Below are positions 1 to 7,779 of a stretch of DNA of 44,136 bases, piece by piece. This DNA is from Nitrososphaerales archaeon. Its GTDB lineage: Archaea > Thermoproteota > Nitrososphaeria > Nitrososphaerales > CADDZS01. Numbering within the stretch: position 1 is the first letter of the stretch; each line of letters starts with the position of its first letter. Both the position numbers and the translations under genes were made by a program. The notes under the pieces are model-generated. The model did not search any database and was not told the DNA's origin. It was given only the letters and a program-made list of their open reading frames with translations. The stretch is from NCBI GenBank assembly GCA_030037995.1, contig JASHPQ010000277.1:1-44136 (forward strand), given 5' to 3'.

Positions 1-180
1 TTTAACTCTCACGTTGTTTCCGGGACCGCCACACCGGATCAAAAGCCCTGGTTGAAGGATATCTTTGGAAACTTCGATCGAATAGCTGATCTTGGCAGAG
101 ATCTAAGCATCCTGTTCCGTGTCGTCGGAATAAAGCTGGAGAAGCAAAGAACGCTGACTTTGAAACGTGTCATTCGCTAA
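1..180 (+). CDS. 3' end of a gene cut by the window edge, unknown product
   Basis: An open frame enters at base 1 and ends with TAA at 178-180, giving the last 59 residues of a protein. The visible part begins FNSHVVSGTATPDQKPW and ends in a basic tail, KRVIR. I see no membrane segment, Cys motif or recognisable catalytic motif, and I do not recognise the family. It is treated as coding because the frame is open for its whole visible length, is followed at once by an AT-rich intergenic stretch with a palindrome and a TATA box, and shows normal codon use. It runs in the same direction as the MarR operon but is probably a separate transcript. Confidence 0.45.
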   Translation, partial: FNSHVVSGTATPDQKPWLKDIFGNFDRIADLGRDLSILFRVVGIKLEKQRTLTLKRVIR

Positions 181-182
181 AC

Positions 183-201
183 TAGTTTTATCATAAAACT
201 A
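183..201. promoter_or_regulatory. 19-bp palindrome, candidate MarR operator
   Basis: The sequence tagttttatcataaaacta is a perfect palindrome: 9-bp arms around one central base. It lies 2 bp after the stop codon of the upstream gene, 18 bp before the TATA-like box at 219-226, and 69 bp before the MarR start. Its size and symmetry suit a MarR dimer, so autoregulation of the operon is likely. The lack of a loop argues against an RNA terminator. Confidence 0.55.
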
Positions 202-218
202 TTTCATCAATCAATCAA

Positions 219-226
219 TTTATAAG
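219..226 (+). promoter_or_regulatory. TATA box of the MarR-DrrAB operon
   Basis: The motif tttataag stands in an AT-rich stretch. Archaeal transcription would start about 25 bp downstream, near 248, leaving a leader of about 20 nt before the GTG at 270. Confidence 0.5.
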
Positions 227-269
227 ATAATAATTACACAATGATCTTAAACCTGTTGCGATCAGCTTT

Positions 270-764
270 GTGCGACAAAAAATCGTGAGTGAAACCGAAG
301 AAGGCATCTATTTCGATTTGAGTAATAACTTAGAACGTGAAAAAGAAGACTCGGTATCTGAGAGAATCGCTGACCTAATCTGGGAGATCTGGCGGGTTTC
401 CAAAGCCGCATCTCACCCTGTTAGAGACGGCGAAGTGACCCCCGAGCAGTACTGGATTCTGCGATTTCTAGACTCGAGCGGCCCGCAGCGCGTGAAGGAC
501 ATTGCCACCTACATCGGGACGACGGCCAGTCCCGTGACCATTTCGGTCAAGCGACTGGAGAGACAGAATCTGGTAAAGCGGGAACGGAGCTCAAAGGACG
601 AACGCGTCGTAACCGTCCAGCTGACGAAGGAGGGAAAGGAACGCTTCGAAATGTGGAGGCTTCGGAGGAGGGAGGCGATCTCTGGAGTCTTCGAGTCGTT
701 GAATCAAAAAGAGAAGGCATCTCTGCTCGGACTGTTGCAGAAGGTCTCGCTATCTAACAATTAA
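270..764 (+). CDS. MarR-family winged-helix transcriptional regulator
   Basis: This is a 164-residue MarR-type repressor, the normal size for the family. After a charged N-terminus (1-30) there is a dimerisation helix, then the winged helix at about 58-122. The recognition helix is around TASPVTISVKRLERQ (85-99), and the wing carries the typical SSKDER turn (107-112) and LTKEGKE (118-124). The start is a GTG; another GTG five codons in is possible. The gene ends 6 bp before the ABC ATPase gene and is followed by its permease. This is the classic layout in which a MarR protein controls a drug or lipid exporter, with the ligand probably being the exported compound. The palindrome at 183-201 is the obvious operator candidate. 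The family assignment is firm; target and ligand are inferred. Confidence 0.9.
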   Translation: MRQKIVSETEEGIYFDLSNNLEREKEDSVSERIADLIWEIWRVSKAASHPVRDGEVTPEQYWILRFLDSSGPQRVKDIATYIGTTASPVTISVKRLERQNLVKRERSSKDERVVTVQLTKEGKERFEMWRLRRREAISGVFESLNQKEKASLLGLLQKVSLSNN

Positions 765-770
765 TTTTTG

Positions 771-1787
771 ATGGAGCGTAAATTTTCAGGAATGTATGCG
801 ATTGAAGCAAACAAGTTAACTAAATCGTTCGGGAAGGGATTTCTCGCCGTCAAGGGAATCAGCTTTAGTGTCGAGGAGGGTGAAGTCTTTGGAATGCTGG
901 GGCCCAACGGCGCCGGAAAGACTACGACCATCAGGATGATCATCACTCTCACAAAACCTACCTCGGGTACAATTTCGCTGCTCGGGGTCGACGCAGTCAA
1001 GCACCCGGGGCAGATCAGGCAGATGATCGGATACGTCCCACAGGCAGTGTCGGTGGATGGAGATCTGACCGCGTATGAAAATCTCCTGATCTATTCGAAG
1101 CTCTTCCACGTTGAACGGAGCCTGAGGAAAAAGAGAATCGATGAGGCCCTCGAATATATGGATCTAAGCGATAGGACGAACGACCTTGTAAAGCACTATT
1201 CGGGAGGCATGATGCGCAGGCTGGAAATCGCGCAATCTCTCGTGAATCGCCCGAAGGTCCTCTTTTTGGATGAGCCGAGTATCGGGCTCGATCCAAATTC
1301 AAAGAGGCAGGGATGGAAGTACGTGAAGAACCTGAACAGGGAGTTCGGTGTAACGATCTTCATCACGACTCACGACATGCTGGAAGCAGACGAACTCTGC
1401 GACAGAATAGCGATCATGAATCGTGGGGACATTGCCATAATGGGCTCACCGACCGAGCTCAAGAACTCGGTGGGAGGCGACATGATAATCGCAAAGACTA
1501 GCGCGCAGCCCGCGAACATTCTGCTGCCGCGGGAGCTGGGGTTCATCGTGAGCTCGGATAACTCCGAGATCAGGATTCAGACTCCCATCGCCGCGGAGCT
1601 CGCGCTGCCCAGGATTATGGAGTATTTTTCAAAGACTGGCGCTACCATCGATTCAATCTCGATAAGCAAGCCAAACTTGGATGATGTATTCACAAAGTAC
1701 GCGAGGGGCAACCTGAAGGAAGACCAGGAAGGAATGTTCAGTGAAGCTAGGGTGGCCCGCCGTAGCTTCCAGAGACACTCGGGTTAA
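771..1787 (+). CDS. ABC-2 type exporter ATPase, DrrA-like
   Basis: This is the ATP-hydrolysing subunit of a daunorubicin-resistance-type exporter (338 residues). Visible motifs are Walker A GPNGAGKT (44-51), Q-loop YVPQA (88-92), signature YSGGM (143-147), Walker B VLFLDEP (163-169) and the H-loop His201. The C-terminal third resembles the DUF4162 extension seen in DrrA proteins and ends in a basic tail. The ATG at 771 lies 6 bp after the MarR stop. A TTG immediately before it (768) or an ATG at 792 are alternatives, and the strong similarity begins at about residue 8. It should work with the permease encoded 18 bp downstream. The substrate cannot be read from sequence; hydrophobic drugs, lipids or glycolipids are typical for the family. 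Confidence 0.92.
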   Translation: MERKFSGMYAIEANKLTKSFGKGFLAVKGISFSVEEGEVFGMLGPNGAGKTTTIRMIITLTKPTSGTISLLGVDAVKHPGQIRQMIGYVPQAVSVDGDLTAYENLLIYSKLFHVERSLRKKRIDEALEYMDLSDRTNDLVKHYSGGMMRRLEIAQSLVNRPKVLFLDEPSIGLDPNSKRQGWKYVKNLNREFGVTIFITTHDMLEADELCDRIAIMNRGDIAIMGSPTELKNSVGGDMIIAKTSAQPANILLPRELGFIVSSDNSEIRIQTPIAAELALPRIMEYFSKTGATIDSISISKPNLDDVFTKYARGNLKEDQEGMFSEARVARRSFQRHSG

Positions 1788-1805
1788 AGTGGTGAGGAAA
1801 GGACA

Positions 1806-2594
1806 ATGTCAACGATATTTTCCTCGATTCACAACCAGGTCGAGAGTGCGCTCACGATCGCTGAGATGGAAGCTAGAAAGATAAAACACGATTCAACGGA
1901 GATGTGGTCGAGAGCAATCCAGCCAGCGCTGTGGCTTCTGATCTTCGGGGAGGTGTTCAGCCAAATCAGGGCGGGATTGGCCCCGACGGGATTCACGTAT
2001 CTGCAGTACATCGCTCCGGGCATTCTGGCACAGTCAGTGCTGTTCATAGCGATCTTCTATGGCATCACGGTCGTATGGGAGCGGGACGTCGGACTACTGA
2101 CAAAGCTAATGTCAACACCGTCGACTCGGACGTCGATTATCGTCGGAAAGTCTCTCGCCTCGGGCGTAAGAGGGATCTTTCAGGCATTCGTCATCTTCGC
2201 TCTGGCGCTAATTCTGGGGGTGACGATGAATTTCACACCCCTGAGCATCATCGCTGCGGTTTCCGTGACGGTGCTGTTCGCAATGTGCTTTTCCTGCCTG
2301 TCCATGTTCATAGCCTCTCTACTCAGGACGCGGGACAGGATGATGGGCATCGGTCAGGCGATCACGATCCCACTTTTTTTTGCGAGCAGCGCGATCTACC
2401 CACTGTCACTAATGCCGAGCTGGCTGCGCGTGATCGCCGTGGTAAATCCACTGACCTATGTCGTGGACGCTCTGAGGGCGATTCTCCTCCCCGGCTATCA
2501 GGCGAACCTGCCTCTGGACATCTTTGCGTTGATCTTCGCGACACTGCTTTTCACTACGCTCGCGTCGATCTCCATCAAGCGGCTGATCGATTAA
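1806..2594 (+). CDS. ABC-2 type exporter permease, DrrB-like
   Basis: This 262-residue integral membrane protein has about six hydrophobic segments, with the first near residues 34-52. The stretch GYQANLPLDI near the C-terminus and the loop FFASSAIYPLSLMP are typical of ABC-2 membrane proteins of the DrrB/NodJ type. A good ribosome site, gaggaaagg, lies just upstream of the ATG. It forms a two-gene exporter with the preceding ATPase under the MarR regulator. The gene is full length and has no visible defects. The substrate is unknown. Confidence 0.9.
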   Translation: MSTIFSSIHNQVESALTIAEMEARKIKHDSTEMWSRAIQPALWLLIFGEVFSQIRAGLAPTGFTYLQYIAPGILAQSVLFIAIFYGITVVWERDVGLLTKLMSTPSTRTSIIVGKSLASGVRGIFQAFVIFALALILGVTMNFTPLSIIAAVSVTVLFAMCFSCLSMFIASLLRTRDRMMGIGQAITIPLFFASSAIYPLSLMPSWLRVIAVVNPLTYVVDALRAILLPGYQANLPLDIFALIFATLLFTTLASISIKRLID

Positions 2595-2623
2595 AGTAAG
2601 GAAAAACCCAGAGGATCGCTCTA

Positions 2624-2639
2624 ACAAAGGATCCTTTGT
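2624..2639. repeat. Perfect 16-bp palindrome after the exporter operon
   Basis: acaaaggatcctttgt reads the same on both strands and begins 30 bp after the permease stop codon. With no loop it is more likely a protein-binding dyad than a terminator hairpin. No promoter or gene next to it explains it. Confidence 0.45.
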
Positions 2640-2699
2640 AATCCGCGGGGCACTTTTTGCAGAAATAACGAGAAAATCTGCGCGAAGGAGCAAGGGAGA

Positions 2700-2756
2700 A
2701 TGTCATCCGAGGTACTACTGAAAACGATCTCTAAAAAGTTCGGGGGATTTCATTGA
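2700..2756 (+). CDS. 18-codon open frame resembling the start of an ABC ATPase (remnant?)
   Basis: An ATG preceded by gaaggagcaaggga (a good ribosome site) opens a frame of 18 residues, ending KTISKKFGGFH and then TGA. The tail of this peptide looks like the first beta strand of ABC ATPases, where xxLSKRFGGxxAV is common. No ATPase follows in any frame nearby, so this would be a decayed 5' end or a chance match. It could also be a genuine microprotein. Confidence is low. Confidence 0.2.
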   Translation: MSSEVLLKTISKKFGGFH

Positions 2757-3117
2757 TGTTCGAAGATATTGCGGTGGAGTAATTGCTGGTGTCAACCGGG
2801 CTAAAATCTTGACAGGTGAGATTCCAAGCGCGAGCTTGCTTTAGTAATTAGCCTAGGGCCCCCTCGGAGGCAACGCATGCGGGGGCGAGCAATAGTAATT
2901 TGATGGATTCCTTAGATCTGTCAGCTATTGTTTGTAGTGCCCTTTGATTCATATAGCAAATTTCCCCGCGATCGCGCAATTTTCCGTACAGTAGAGCTTG
3001 GAACGAGCTGATGTTGCTCTCCCCCCACGCGGGTAAATCCGTGGACTTAATTTGCTGCTGTTGCCAGATGCTGAAATCCTAAAGATGATTCATTTTAAGA
3101 TCGCAATACAAAGTGCT

Positions 3118-3546
3118 CTAACTGCTTGCATCAAGCTGGCTCGCATCTTCCGTGGCAGTCTTTTCCATAGCAGATTTCGCCGGTCCCTTTGCGAACATTC
3201 CCAGAGCGCCGAGCTCCATCTCCGCGTGATAGTTGATTGCGGTGCCGGACTGATTTGGCACGAAACTCATTGTAATTTTGCTGCCCTTCCCGTCACCTTC
3301 GAGCGTGTTAATTTCAATTTGTTTCTCAGCACGATTTATCGTCATCTTATTTTGCGAGACGATTTTTCTCCTCATCATTTCCATCTGCTGTTCGAAAGTT
3401 AGCGTGTCCCCTTCCCGTGTCTTAACCGTGACCGACTTCATAAAGTCCGGGTGTACTTTCGGCAGATTTTCCGGATGTGAGAAATATTCGATGACCTTCT
3501 CAACAGGGGCTTTCGTCTGAGTTGAAATGTCCCATTTGGTGACCAT
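3118..3546 (-). CDS. SRPBCC (START-like) domain protein
   Basis: This 142-residue single-domain protein has the SRPBCC/polyketide-cyclase-like fold. It opens with a first strand and helix of the form STQTKAPVEKVIEYFSHPEN (8-27), as in this helix-grip family, and alternating strands follow. Members bind hydrophobic ligands in a central cavity. Some act as cyclases or lyases and others as carriers, and nothing here fixes the role. The C-terminal 20 residues are Ala/Ser/Glu-rich and probably disordered. The ATG at 3546 lies 30 bp downstream of a TATA-like ttaaataact (3571-3580), so the mRNA is nearly leaderless. It is a monocistronic gene convergent with the exporter operon. Confidence 0.75.
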   Translation of the reverse strand: MVTKWDISTQTKAPVEKVIEYFSHPENLPKVHPDFMKSVTVKTREGDTLTFEQQMEMMRRKIVSQNKMTINRAEKQIEINTLEGDGKGSKITMSFVPNQSGTAINYHAEMELGALGMFAKGPAKSAMEKTATEDASQLDASS

Positions 3547-3570
3547 ACCATTTGTCTTCCATGAGGACGC

Positions 3571-3580
3571 AGTTATTTAA
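3571..3580 (-). promoter_or_regulatory. TATA box of the SRPBCC gene
   Basis: ttaaataact on the minus strand is centred 30 bp upstream of the ATG at 3546, the spacing expected for a nearly leaderless archaeal transcript. Confidence 0.5.
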
Positions 3581-3723
3581 GTGAAAATCGCTCTCTTTGG
3601 GCTTTCATTCTTTTACTGGGCAGTGGGAGGGGTCAACATGGAACACCCTTCTAAGCTAAACAGAGCTTGAAATAACCTCTGTTTGGGGCAAGTCAATGGA
3701 AATGCTATTGCATGCGAGGCGCG

Positions 3724-6339
3724 CTAGACCGACGCCGCGTACTTTTTGCTTTCCCCATCGGTCGCCTTGCGCTTTATAAGTGCCTGCGCGGACGCCAGTC
3801 TGGCGATGGGGACCCGGTAAGGCGAGCAAGAAGTGTAGTTCACGCCTACCTCGTTGATGAAAAACTCGATGCTTTCAGGATCCCCGCCGGTCTCTCCGCA
3901 AACTCCAACTTCCAGCTTGGGGTTCTGCAGCCTCCCGTCTTCGGTCGCGATCTTCATCAAGCGGCCCACTCCTTGCTTGTCCACGACCTCGAAGGGGTTG
4001 TTGGGGAGGATCTTTTCTTCGACGTACTTCACGAGGAACTTCCCCTCGGCGTCGTCGCGGGACATTCCGAAGGTCATCTGGGTCAGGTCGTTCGTACCGA
4101 AGGAGAAAAAGTCGGAGTACTTTGCAATCTCTCCCGCCGTGACCGCCGCCCTGGGCGTTTCGATCATTGTTCCCACCGGCGAATCCGGCAGGATCCTCTT
4201 GATCAGCTCTCGAAGCCGGGAAAGCTCCTTCGCTTCGGAAGTCAGAGGCAGCATGATCTCCGCCTGCACCTCGATACCCTTCGCCTCCACCGCGACCTTG
4301 GCTTCCGCGATGGCCTGCGCCTGCATCTCGTAGATCTCCGGATACGTCATCCCGAGCCGGATCCCCCTGTGGCCGAGCATGGGATTGTCCTCCTTGAGAC
4401 TGGGCAGTTTCTTGGCAATGAGATCGCCTAACTCCGGACTCGCGGGCGCGTGCAGGAATTCGTGCTGTGGCAGATCGAGCAACCTGATCACTACCGGCCG
4501 TCCCTTCGCTGCTAGGAAGATGTCGTAGAAATCTCTCTTTTGGAATTCCTTCAATTTTTCGAGCCATTTTTTCCGCTCCTCCGTGCTCGAAGAAATAATC
4601 ATTCGCTGGACGTACGGCAGCCGGATCTTCGCATTGAACATGCGCTCCGTGCGCACCAGCCCAAAGCCCTCCGCCTTGAACTCGATTGCCTTCGCGACCA
4701 TCTGCGGTGTATCCGCGTTCGCCCAGACGCCGGTCTTTCGGAACCTGTCTGCGAGAGTTAGAAACCTGTCGAGGTCTGCGGAGATCTGCGCATCCACGAG
4801 CGGGGCAGCGCCCAAAATCACGTCGCCGGTCGCGCCGTCGATCGTAAGGATGTCTCCTTCGCTGATCATTACATCTCCCGCCTGGGCACGGTTCTCGAGG
4901 ATTACGAGGGACTCCGCTCCCACGACCGCCGGCTTGCCCATCCCTCTCGCCACCACTGCGGCGTGGCAGGTCTTGCCGCCCCGCTGCGTCAGCACGCCCT
5001 GACTGGCGATCATCCCGTGGATGTCTTCTGGAGCAGTTTCCCTGCGCACCAAAATGACGCTCTCTCCTAGCTTTCCGAGCTCGGCGGCTTTGTTTGTGTC
5101 AAAGACCGCTTTCCCGACCGCCGCGCCGGGACTCGCCGCAATTCCCCGGACGAGAACGTCAATATGCGCCTCCGGATCTATATGCTTGTGAAGCACCTGA
5201 TCCAGCTGGGCAGGTTCGACCCGCATTATGGCCTCTTCCTCCGTGATCATCCGATCGCTCACAAAATCCAGAGCAATTTTCACCGCCGCCTGGGCGGTTC
5301 TCTTTCCGGTCCTCGTCTGCAGCATCCAGAGTTTGCCATTCTCGACGGTAAATTCAAAATCCTGCATGTCCTTGTAATGTCTCTCCAGCAAACCGCCGAT
5401 TCTGGAGAGCTGCGCGTAGAGATCGGGCATCCTCTCCTCGATCTCTTCAATTGAGTACGGAGTCCTGGCCCCGGAGACTACGTCTTCCCCCTGGGCGTTG
5501 ATCAAAAATTCTGCAAACAGCTTTTTCTCCCCGGTGCTCGGGTTTCTCGTAAATCCGACGCCTGACCCCGAATTGTCGCCGGTATTGCCGAAGACCATGG
5601 TGATGATACCCACGGCTGTTCCCATACTGTCGTCGATCTTGTAAAATCGACGGTACTCGACCGCCCGCTTCCCGTTCCACGATTGTAGCACGGCTTCGAC
5701 AGCGCGACGCAGTTGCTCCTTAGGATCGGAGGGGAATTCCTTTCCGGTCTCCTCTTTGAAAAGTTGCTTGAACTCGTTAACCAGATCCTTCATGTCTAGA
5801 GCGTTGAGCTCTACGTCGCTTTCGACCCCTTTGGCTGCTTTTTTCTTGTCAATCAGACCTTCGAATTTCTTGCTATCGATTCGCTCCACTATTTTTCCAT
5901 ACATCTGAATAAAGCGGCGGTAAGCGTCGTAAGCAAATCTCTCGTTGTTTGTGGAAGATTCCAGAAACTGCACCACCTCGTCGTTCAATCCCAGGTTGAG
6001 AATGGTGTCCATCATTCCGGGCATAGAAAGCGGAGCCCCGCTCCTCACCGACACGAGCAGCGATTTTCCAAATTTTTTCCCCGTTTTTTCCTCCACGACG
6101 CTGAGCTTGGACATCACTGTCGGCATCAACTCTTCGGGAAATTTTTTCCCGTTCTCGTAGTATTCCGCGCAAACGCGTGTCGAAATGATCACGCCCGGTG
6201 GCACGGGCAGACCCGCGTGAGTCATTTCTACCAGGCCATGTCCTTTTCCACCCAAGACATCTTTACCAAGGCCATAGGCTTCCTCAAGAAGGTACACATT
6301 GTCAGAGATGGCCGTTTGGGTCGTCAAACTGTCTACCAA
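3724..6339 (-). CDS. ppdK: Pyruvate, phosphate dikinase
   Basis: PPDK reversibly converts pyruvate, ATP and phosphate to PEP, AMP and pyrophosphate. At 871 residues it matches the usual length of about 875. The N-terminal ATP-grasp part begins with GGKGHGL (30-36) and has VSVRSGAPLSMPGMMDT (97-113). The swivelling phosphohistidine domain carries GGKTCHAAV with the catalytic His459. The C-terminal PEP/pyruvate barrel shows FGTNDLTQMTFGMSRDD and GVCGETGG with the catalytic Cys814. All key residues are present. The start is a TTG, 26 bp from a TATA-like box, so the transcript is probably leaderless. The gene stands alone. In a cell without PEP synthase it would run gluconeogenesis from pyruvate-yielding substrates; otherwise it may act in glycolysis. 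Confidence 0.97.
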   Translation of the reverse strand: MVDSLTTQTAISDNVYLLEEAYGLGKDVLGGKGHGLVEMTHAGLPVPPGVIISTRVCAEYYENGKKFPEELMPTVMSKLSVVEEKTGKKFGKSLLVSVRSGAPLSMPGMMDTILNLGLNDEVVQFLESSTNNERFAYDAYRRFIQMYGKIVERIDSKKFEGLIDKKKAAKGVESDVELNALDMKDLVNEFKQLFKEETGKEFPSDPKEQLRRAVEAVLQSWNGKRAVEYRRFYKIDDSMGTAVGIITMVFGNTGDNSGSGVGFTRNPSTGEKKLFAEFLINAQGEDVVSGARTPYSIEEIEERMPDLYAQLSRIGGLLERHYKDMQDFEFTVENGKLWMLQTRTGKRTAQAAVKIALDFVSDRMITEEEAIMRVEPAQLDQVLHKHIDPEAHIDVLVRGIAASPGAAVGKAVFDTNKAAELGKLGESVILVRRETAPEDIHGMIASQGVLTQRGGKTCHAAVVARGMGKPAVVGAESLVILENRAQAGDVMISEGDILTIDGATGDVILGAAPLVDAQISADLDRFLTLADRFRKTGVWANADTPQMVAKAIEFKAEGFGLVRTERMFNAKIRLPYVQRMIISSSTEERKKWLEKLKEFQKRDFYDIFLAAKGRPVVIRLLDLPQHEFLHAPASPELGDLIAKKLPSLKEDNPMLGHRGIRLGMTYPEIYEMQAQAIAEAKVAVEAKGIEVQAEIMLPLTSEAKELSRLRELIKRILPDSPVGTMIETPRAAVTAGEIAKYSDFFSFGTNDLTQMTFGMSRDDAEGKFLVKYVEEKILPNNPFEVVDKQGVGRLMKIATEDGRLQNPKLEVGVCGETGGDPESIEFFINEVGVNYTSCSPYRVPIARLASAQALIKRKATDGESKKYAASV

Positions 6340-6360
6340 TGCCAGTTTAATGCGAGAGCG

Positions 6361-6368
6361 CTATATTT
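6361..6368 (-). promoter_or_regulatory. TATA box of ppdK
   Basis: aaatatag on the minus strand is centred about 26 bp before the TTG start codon at 6339. This predicts a leaderless mRNA and supports the TTG as the true start. Confidence 0.55.
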
Positions 6369-6384
6369 GCGTACCTTTTCGTGA

Positions 6385-6399
6385 CTAGAATTATTCTAG
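6385..6399. promoter_or_regulatory. 15-bp palindrome upstream of the ppdK TATA box
   Basis: ctagaattattctag has perfect 7-bp arms around one central base. It ends about 17 bp upstream of the TATA box, the same geometry as the palindrome before the MarR promoter. It is a candidate operator or activator site for ppdK. Confidence 0.4.
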
Positions 6400-6902
6400 A
6401 AACTTGTGCGAATCGGGTTTAAAGTGGTGAAATTTTCTGCTTGGAAAACAGACGATTTACAAAAAGACCAACAGAACAACCCCTGTCTCTAAAATAGAAT
6501 AGCGGCCCGAAGAAGTTACGAAATAAAGCGTTCTCCTCTACTACATCCGAATTATTTGCTTTATTTTTGCCTTGTCTTTTACCCTGTCAAATGCAAAAAT
6601 TGCAAAATGGAAGGTTGCCGGCCATACAACCGATTTTCTGAATCGAAATGATCGCTTTAGTGCAAATCGAATGGCAAGTGAGTCATAGAGCCCTAATTTA
6701 TTTGCGCTAATCCATGGACACCTGTGACTCATCAGTGACGGCTTCGGCAAGGATGCCCGAGACAAATAAGTTAATTTATCCTTTAGAACATGCCGTATTC
6801 CTGCCAATAACGTTTCCTCCAAGAGCTGTCGCAGGTTGTCAATTTAGTCTAATCGACGAGTAGTCAGCGTGTGTGAACCTTTTGCCAGTCAGTGTAATAA
6901 GA
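6400..6902. other. Intergenic region without a supported gene
   Basis: About 500 bp lie between the ppdK promoter and the zinc-ribbon gene. A 93-codon minus-strand frame (6541-6822) exists, but it has no ribosome site, TATA box at the right spacing, or recognisable motif. I see no RNA gene here. Confidence 0.5.
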
Positions 6903-7157
6903 ATGGATACAGCGAGGAAGCTTGATGGTTACGGATCCCTGTGCCACTATTGCGAAAAGATGATTCTGGACCACGAATTTGTGGCAAGGTCGAGAACAAA
7001 TGGTACGAAGTACTATCACTGCTTTTGCGCGCTGAGCATAAATCTCGTGGATAATCTCAGGTTGAGAACCGCTGAGTCTCCCTTCAAGCCCGACAGATCG
7101 AATCGCATCCTATCTCGGGGTTTGAGGAAGAAGATTATTTTCTTTAGCGGCAAGTAG
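6903..7157 (+). CDS. Small zinc-ribbon protein
   Basis: This 84-residue protein has one treble-clef/zinc-ribbon-like motif: CHYC, about 27 residues, then YYHCFCA. A Cys pair and a His/Cys pair are thus set to hold one zinc. The pattern CxYC..I......RxxxxGxxYYHxxCA is common in short Thermoproteota/Thaumarchaeota proteins of unknown function, which may bind DNA, RNA or a protein partner. The tail is strongly basic (KPDRSNR...RGLRKK), which favours nucleic-acid binding. The ATG at 6903 was chosen; an in-frame GTG at 6873 would add ten residues unlike the family. The gene stands alone. Confidence 0.6.
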   Translation: MDTARKLDGYGSLCHYCEKMILDHEFVARSRTNGTKYYHCFCALSINLVDNLRLRTAESPFKPDRSNRILSRGLRKKIIFFSGK

Positions 7158-7234
7158 GTAGTGTCTGTTCGCCCTGCTAGAAACGCCGATTGCGCCAACC
7201 CAAGCAAAAAAAGAAGGAAGGGTTTGGATCTCTT

Positions 7235-7750
7235 TTAGCTATTCCACTCGCCCTTTGCTGCCGTTTCCACCCACTGACCTGCTACTTGTCTTGTGCTAAC
7301 ATTGAAGCGATTCCAGACATTTATCGCGGAAATTGCAATGATCAGTGCTGCCAGTGCCTTCTCGTCGTAATAACGGGATGCCTCCTCCCAGATCTCGTCA
7401 GGCACCGGGTCTGGTCGGTCACTTAGACGGGTAACCGCTTCCGACAAAGCAAGAGCCGCACGTTCTGCTGCGTTGAAGTAGGGAGAATCCCTCCAAGCTG
7501 CAACCCCGAAGAGTCGTGCATCGCTCTCACCGGATTTTTTCATGAAGCGGGAATGCATGTCCACGCAAACGCTACAACCGTTAATCTGGCTGGCGCGAAG
7601 CTGAACGAGGGCGATTGTCCTTGAAGGCACGTCACCTTTCTCACCACACTTGCTGAATGTCTGAAGCACCTGCATGGCATCAGGGGCGACCTCGGCTATG
7701 TTTCTCATACGCGGTTTCAGATTTTCTTTCATCGATGTTGTCTGAGTCAT
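7235..7750 (-). CDS. Carboxymuconolactone decarboxylase / AhpD-like protein
   Basis: This 171-residue all-helical protein is of the AhpD/CMD family. The diagnostic site is INGCSVCVDMHSRF at about residue 55-68: a CxxC disulfide pair followed by His, as in AhpD-like alkylhydroperoxidases that reduce peroxides with a thiol partner. The C-terminal half contains the usual NAAERAALALSEAVTRLSD and AISAINVWNRFNVSTRQVAG helices. The two Cys favour peroxidase/disulfide reductase activity over decarboxylation. The ATG at 7750 is 25 bp from a TATA-like gatatag (7771-7779), which predicts a leaderless message and a stand-alone stress gene. An ATG five codons in is an alternative start. Confidence 0.87.
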   Translation of the reverse strand: MTQTTSMKENLKPRMRNIAEVAPDAMQVLQTFSKCGEKGDVPSRTIALVQLRASQINGCSVCVDMHSRFMKKSGESDARLFGVAAWRDSPYFNAAERAALALSEAVTRLSDRPDPVPDEIWEEASRYYDEKALAALIIAISAINVWNRFNVSTRQVAGQWVETAAKGEWNS

Positions 7751-7770
7751 TTCTCTCTCGTCAGTTCAAC

Positions 7771-7779
7771 CTATATCAA
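7771..7779 (-). promoter_or_regulatory. TATA box of the AhpD-like gene
   Basis: ttgatatag on the minus strand is centred 25 bp before the ATG at 7750. A second AT-rich motif sits at 7790-7800. Confidence 0.5.

Larger units (their letters stand above)
2595..3117. other. Intergenic region without a full gene
   Basis: There are 523 bp between the exporter permease and the convergent SRPBCC gene. It holds a perfect 16-bp palindrome (2624-2639), a tiny open frame with a strong ribosome site (2700-2756), and a GC-rich stretch around 2850-2890. I see no tRNA or other RNA gene and no coding frame of normal length. Confidence 0.6.

Noticed and set aside
2411-2693. Minus-strand frame running into the exporter permease gene
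   Set aside because: Mostly antisense to a clear permease gene and rich in Arg/Ser as expected of a shadow frame.
3712-5454. Long plus-strand frames opposite ppdK
   Set aside because: They lie wholly on the complementary strand of a gene with all catalytic motifs intact; their translations are low-complexity Arg/Leu/Ser-rich and match no family.
6541-6822. 93-codon minus-strand frame in the ppdK/zinc-ribbon gap
   Set aside because: No ribosome site, TATA box at useful spacing or recognisable motif; length is within chance for this AT-rich region.
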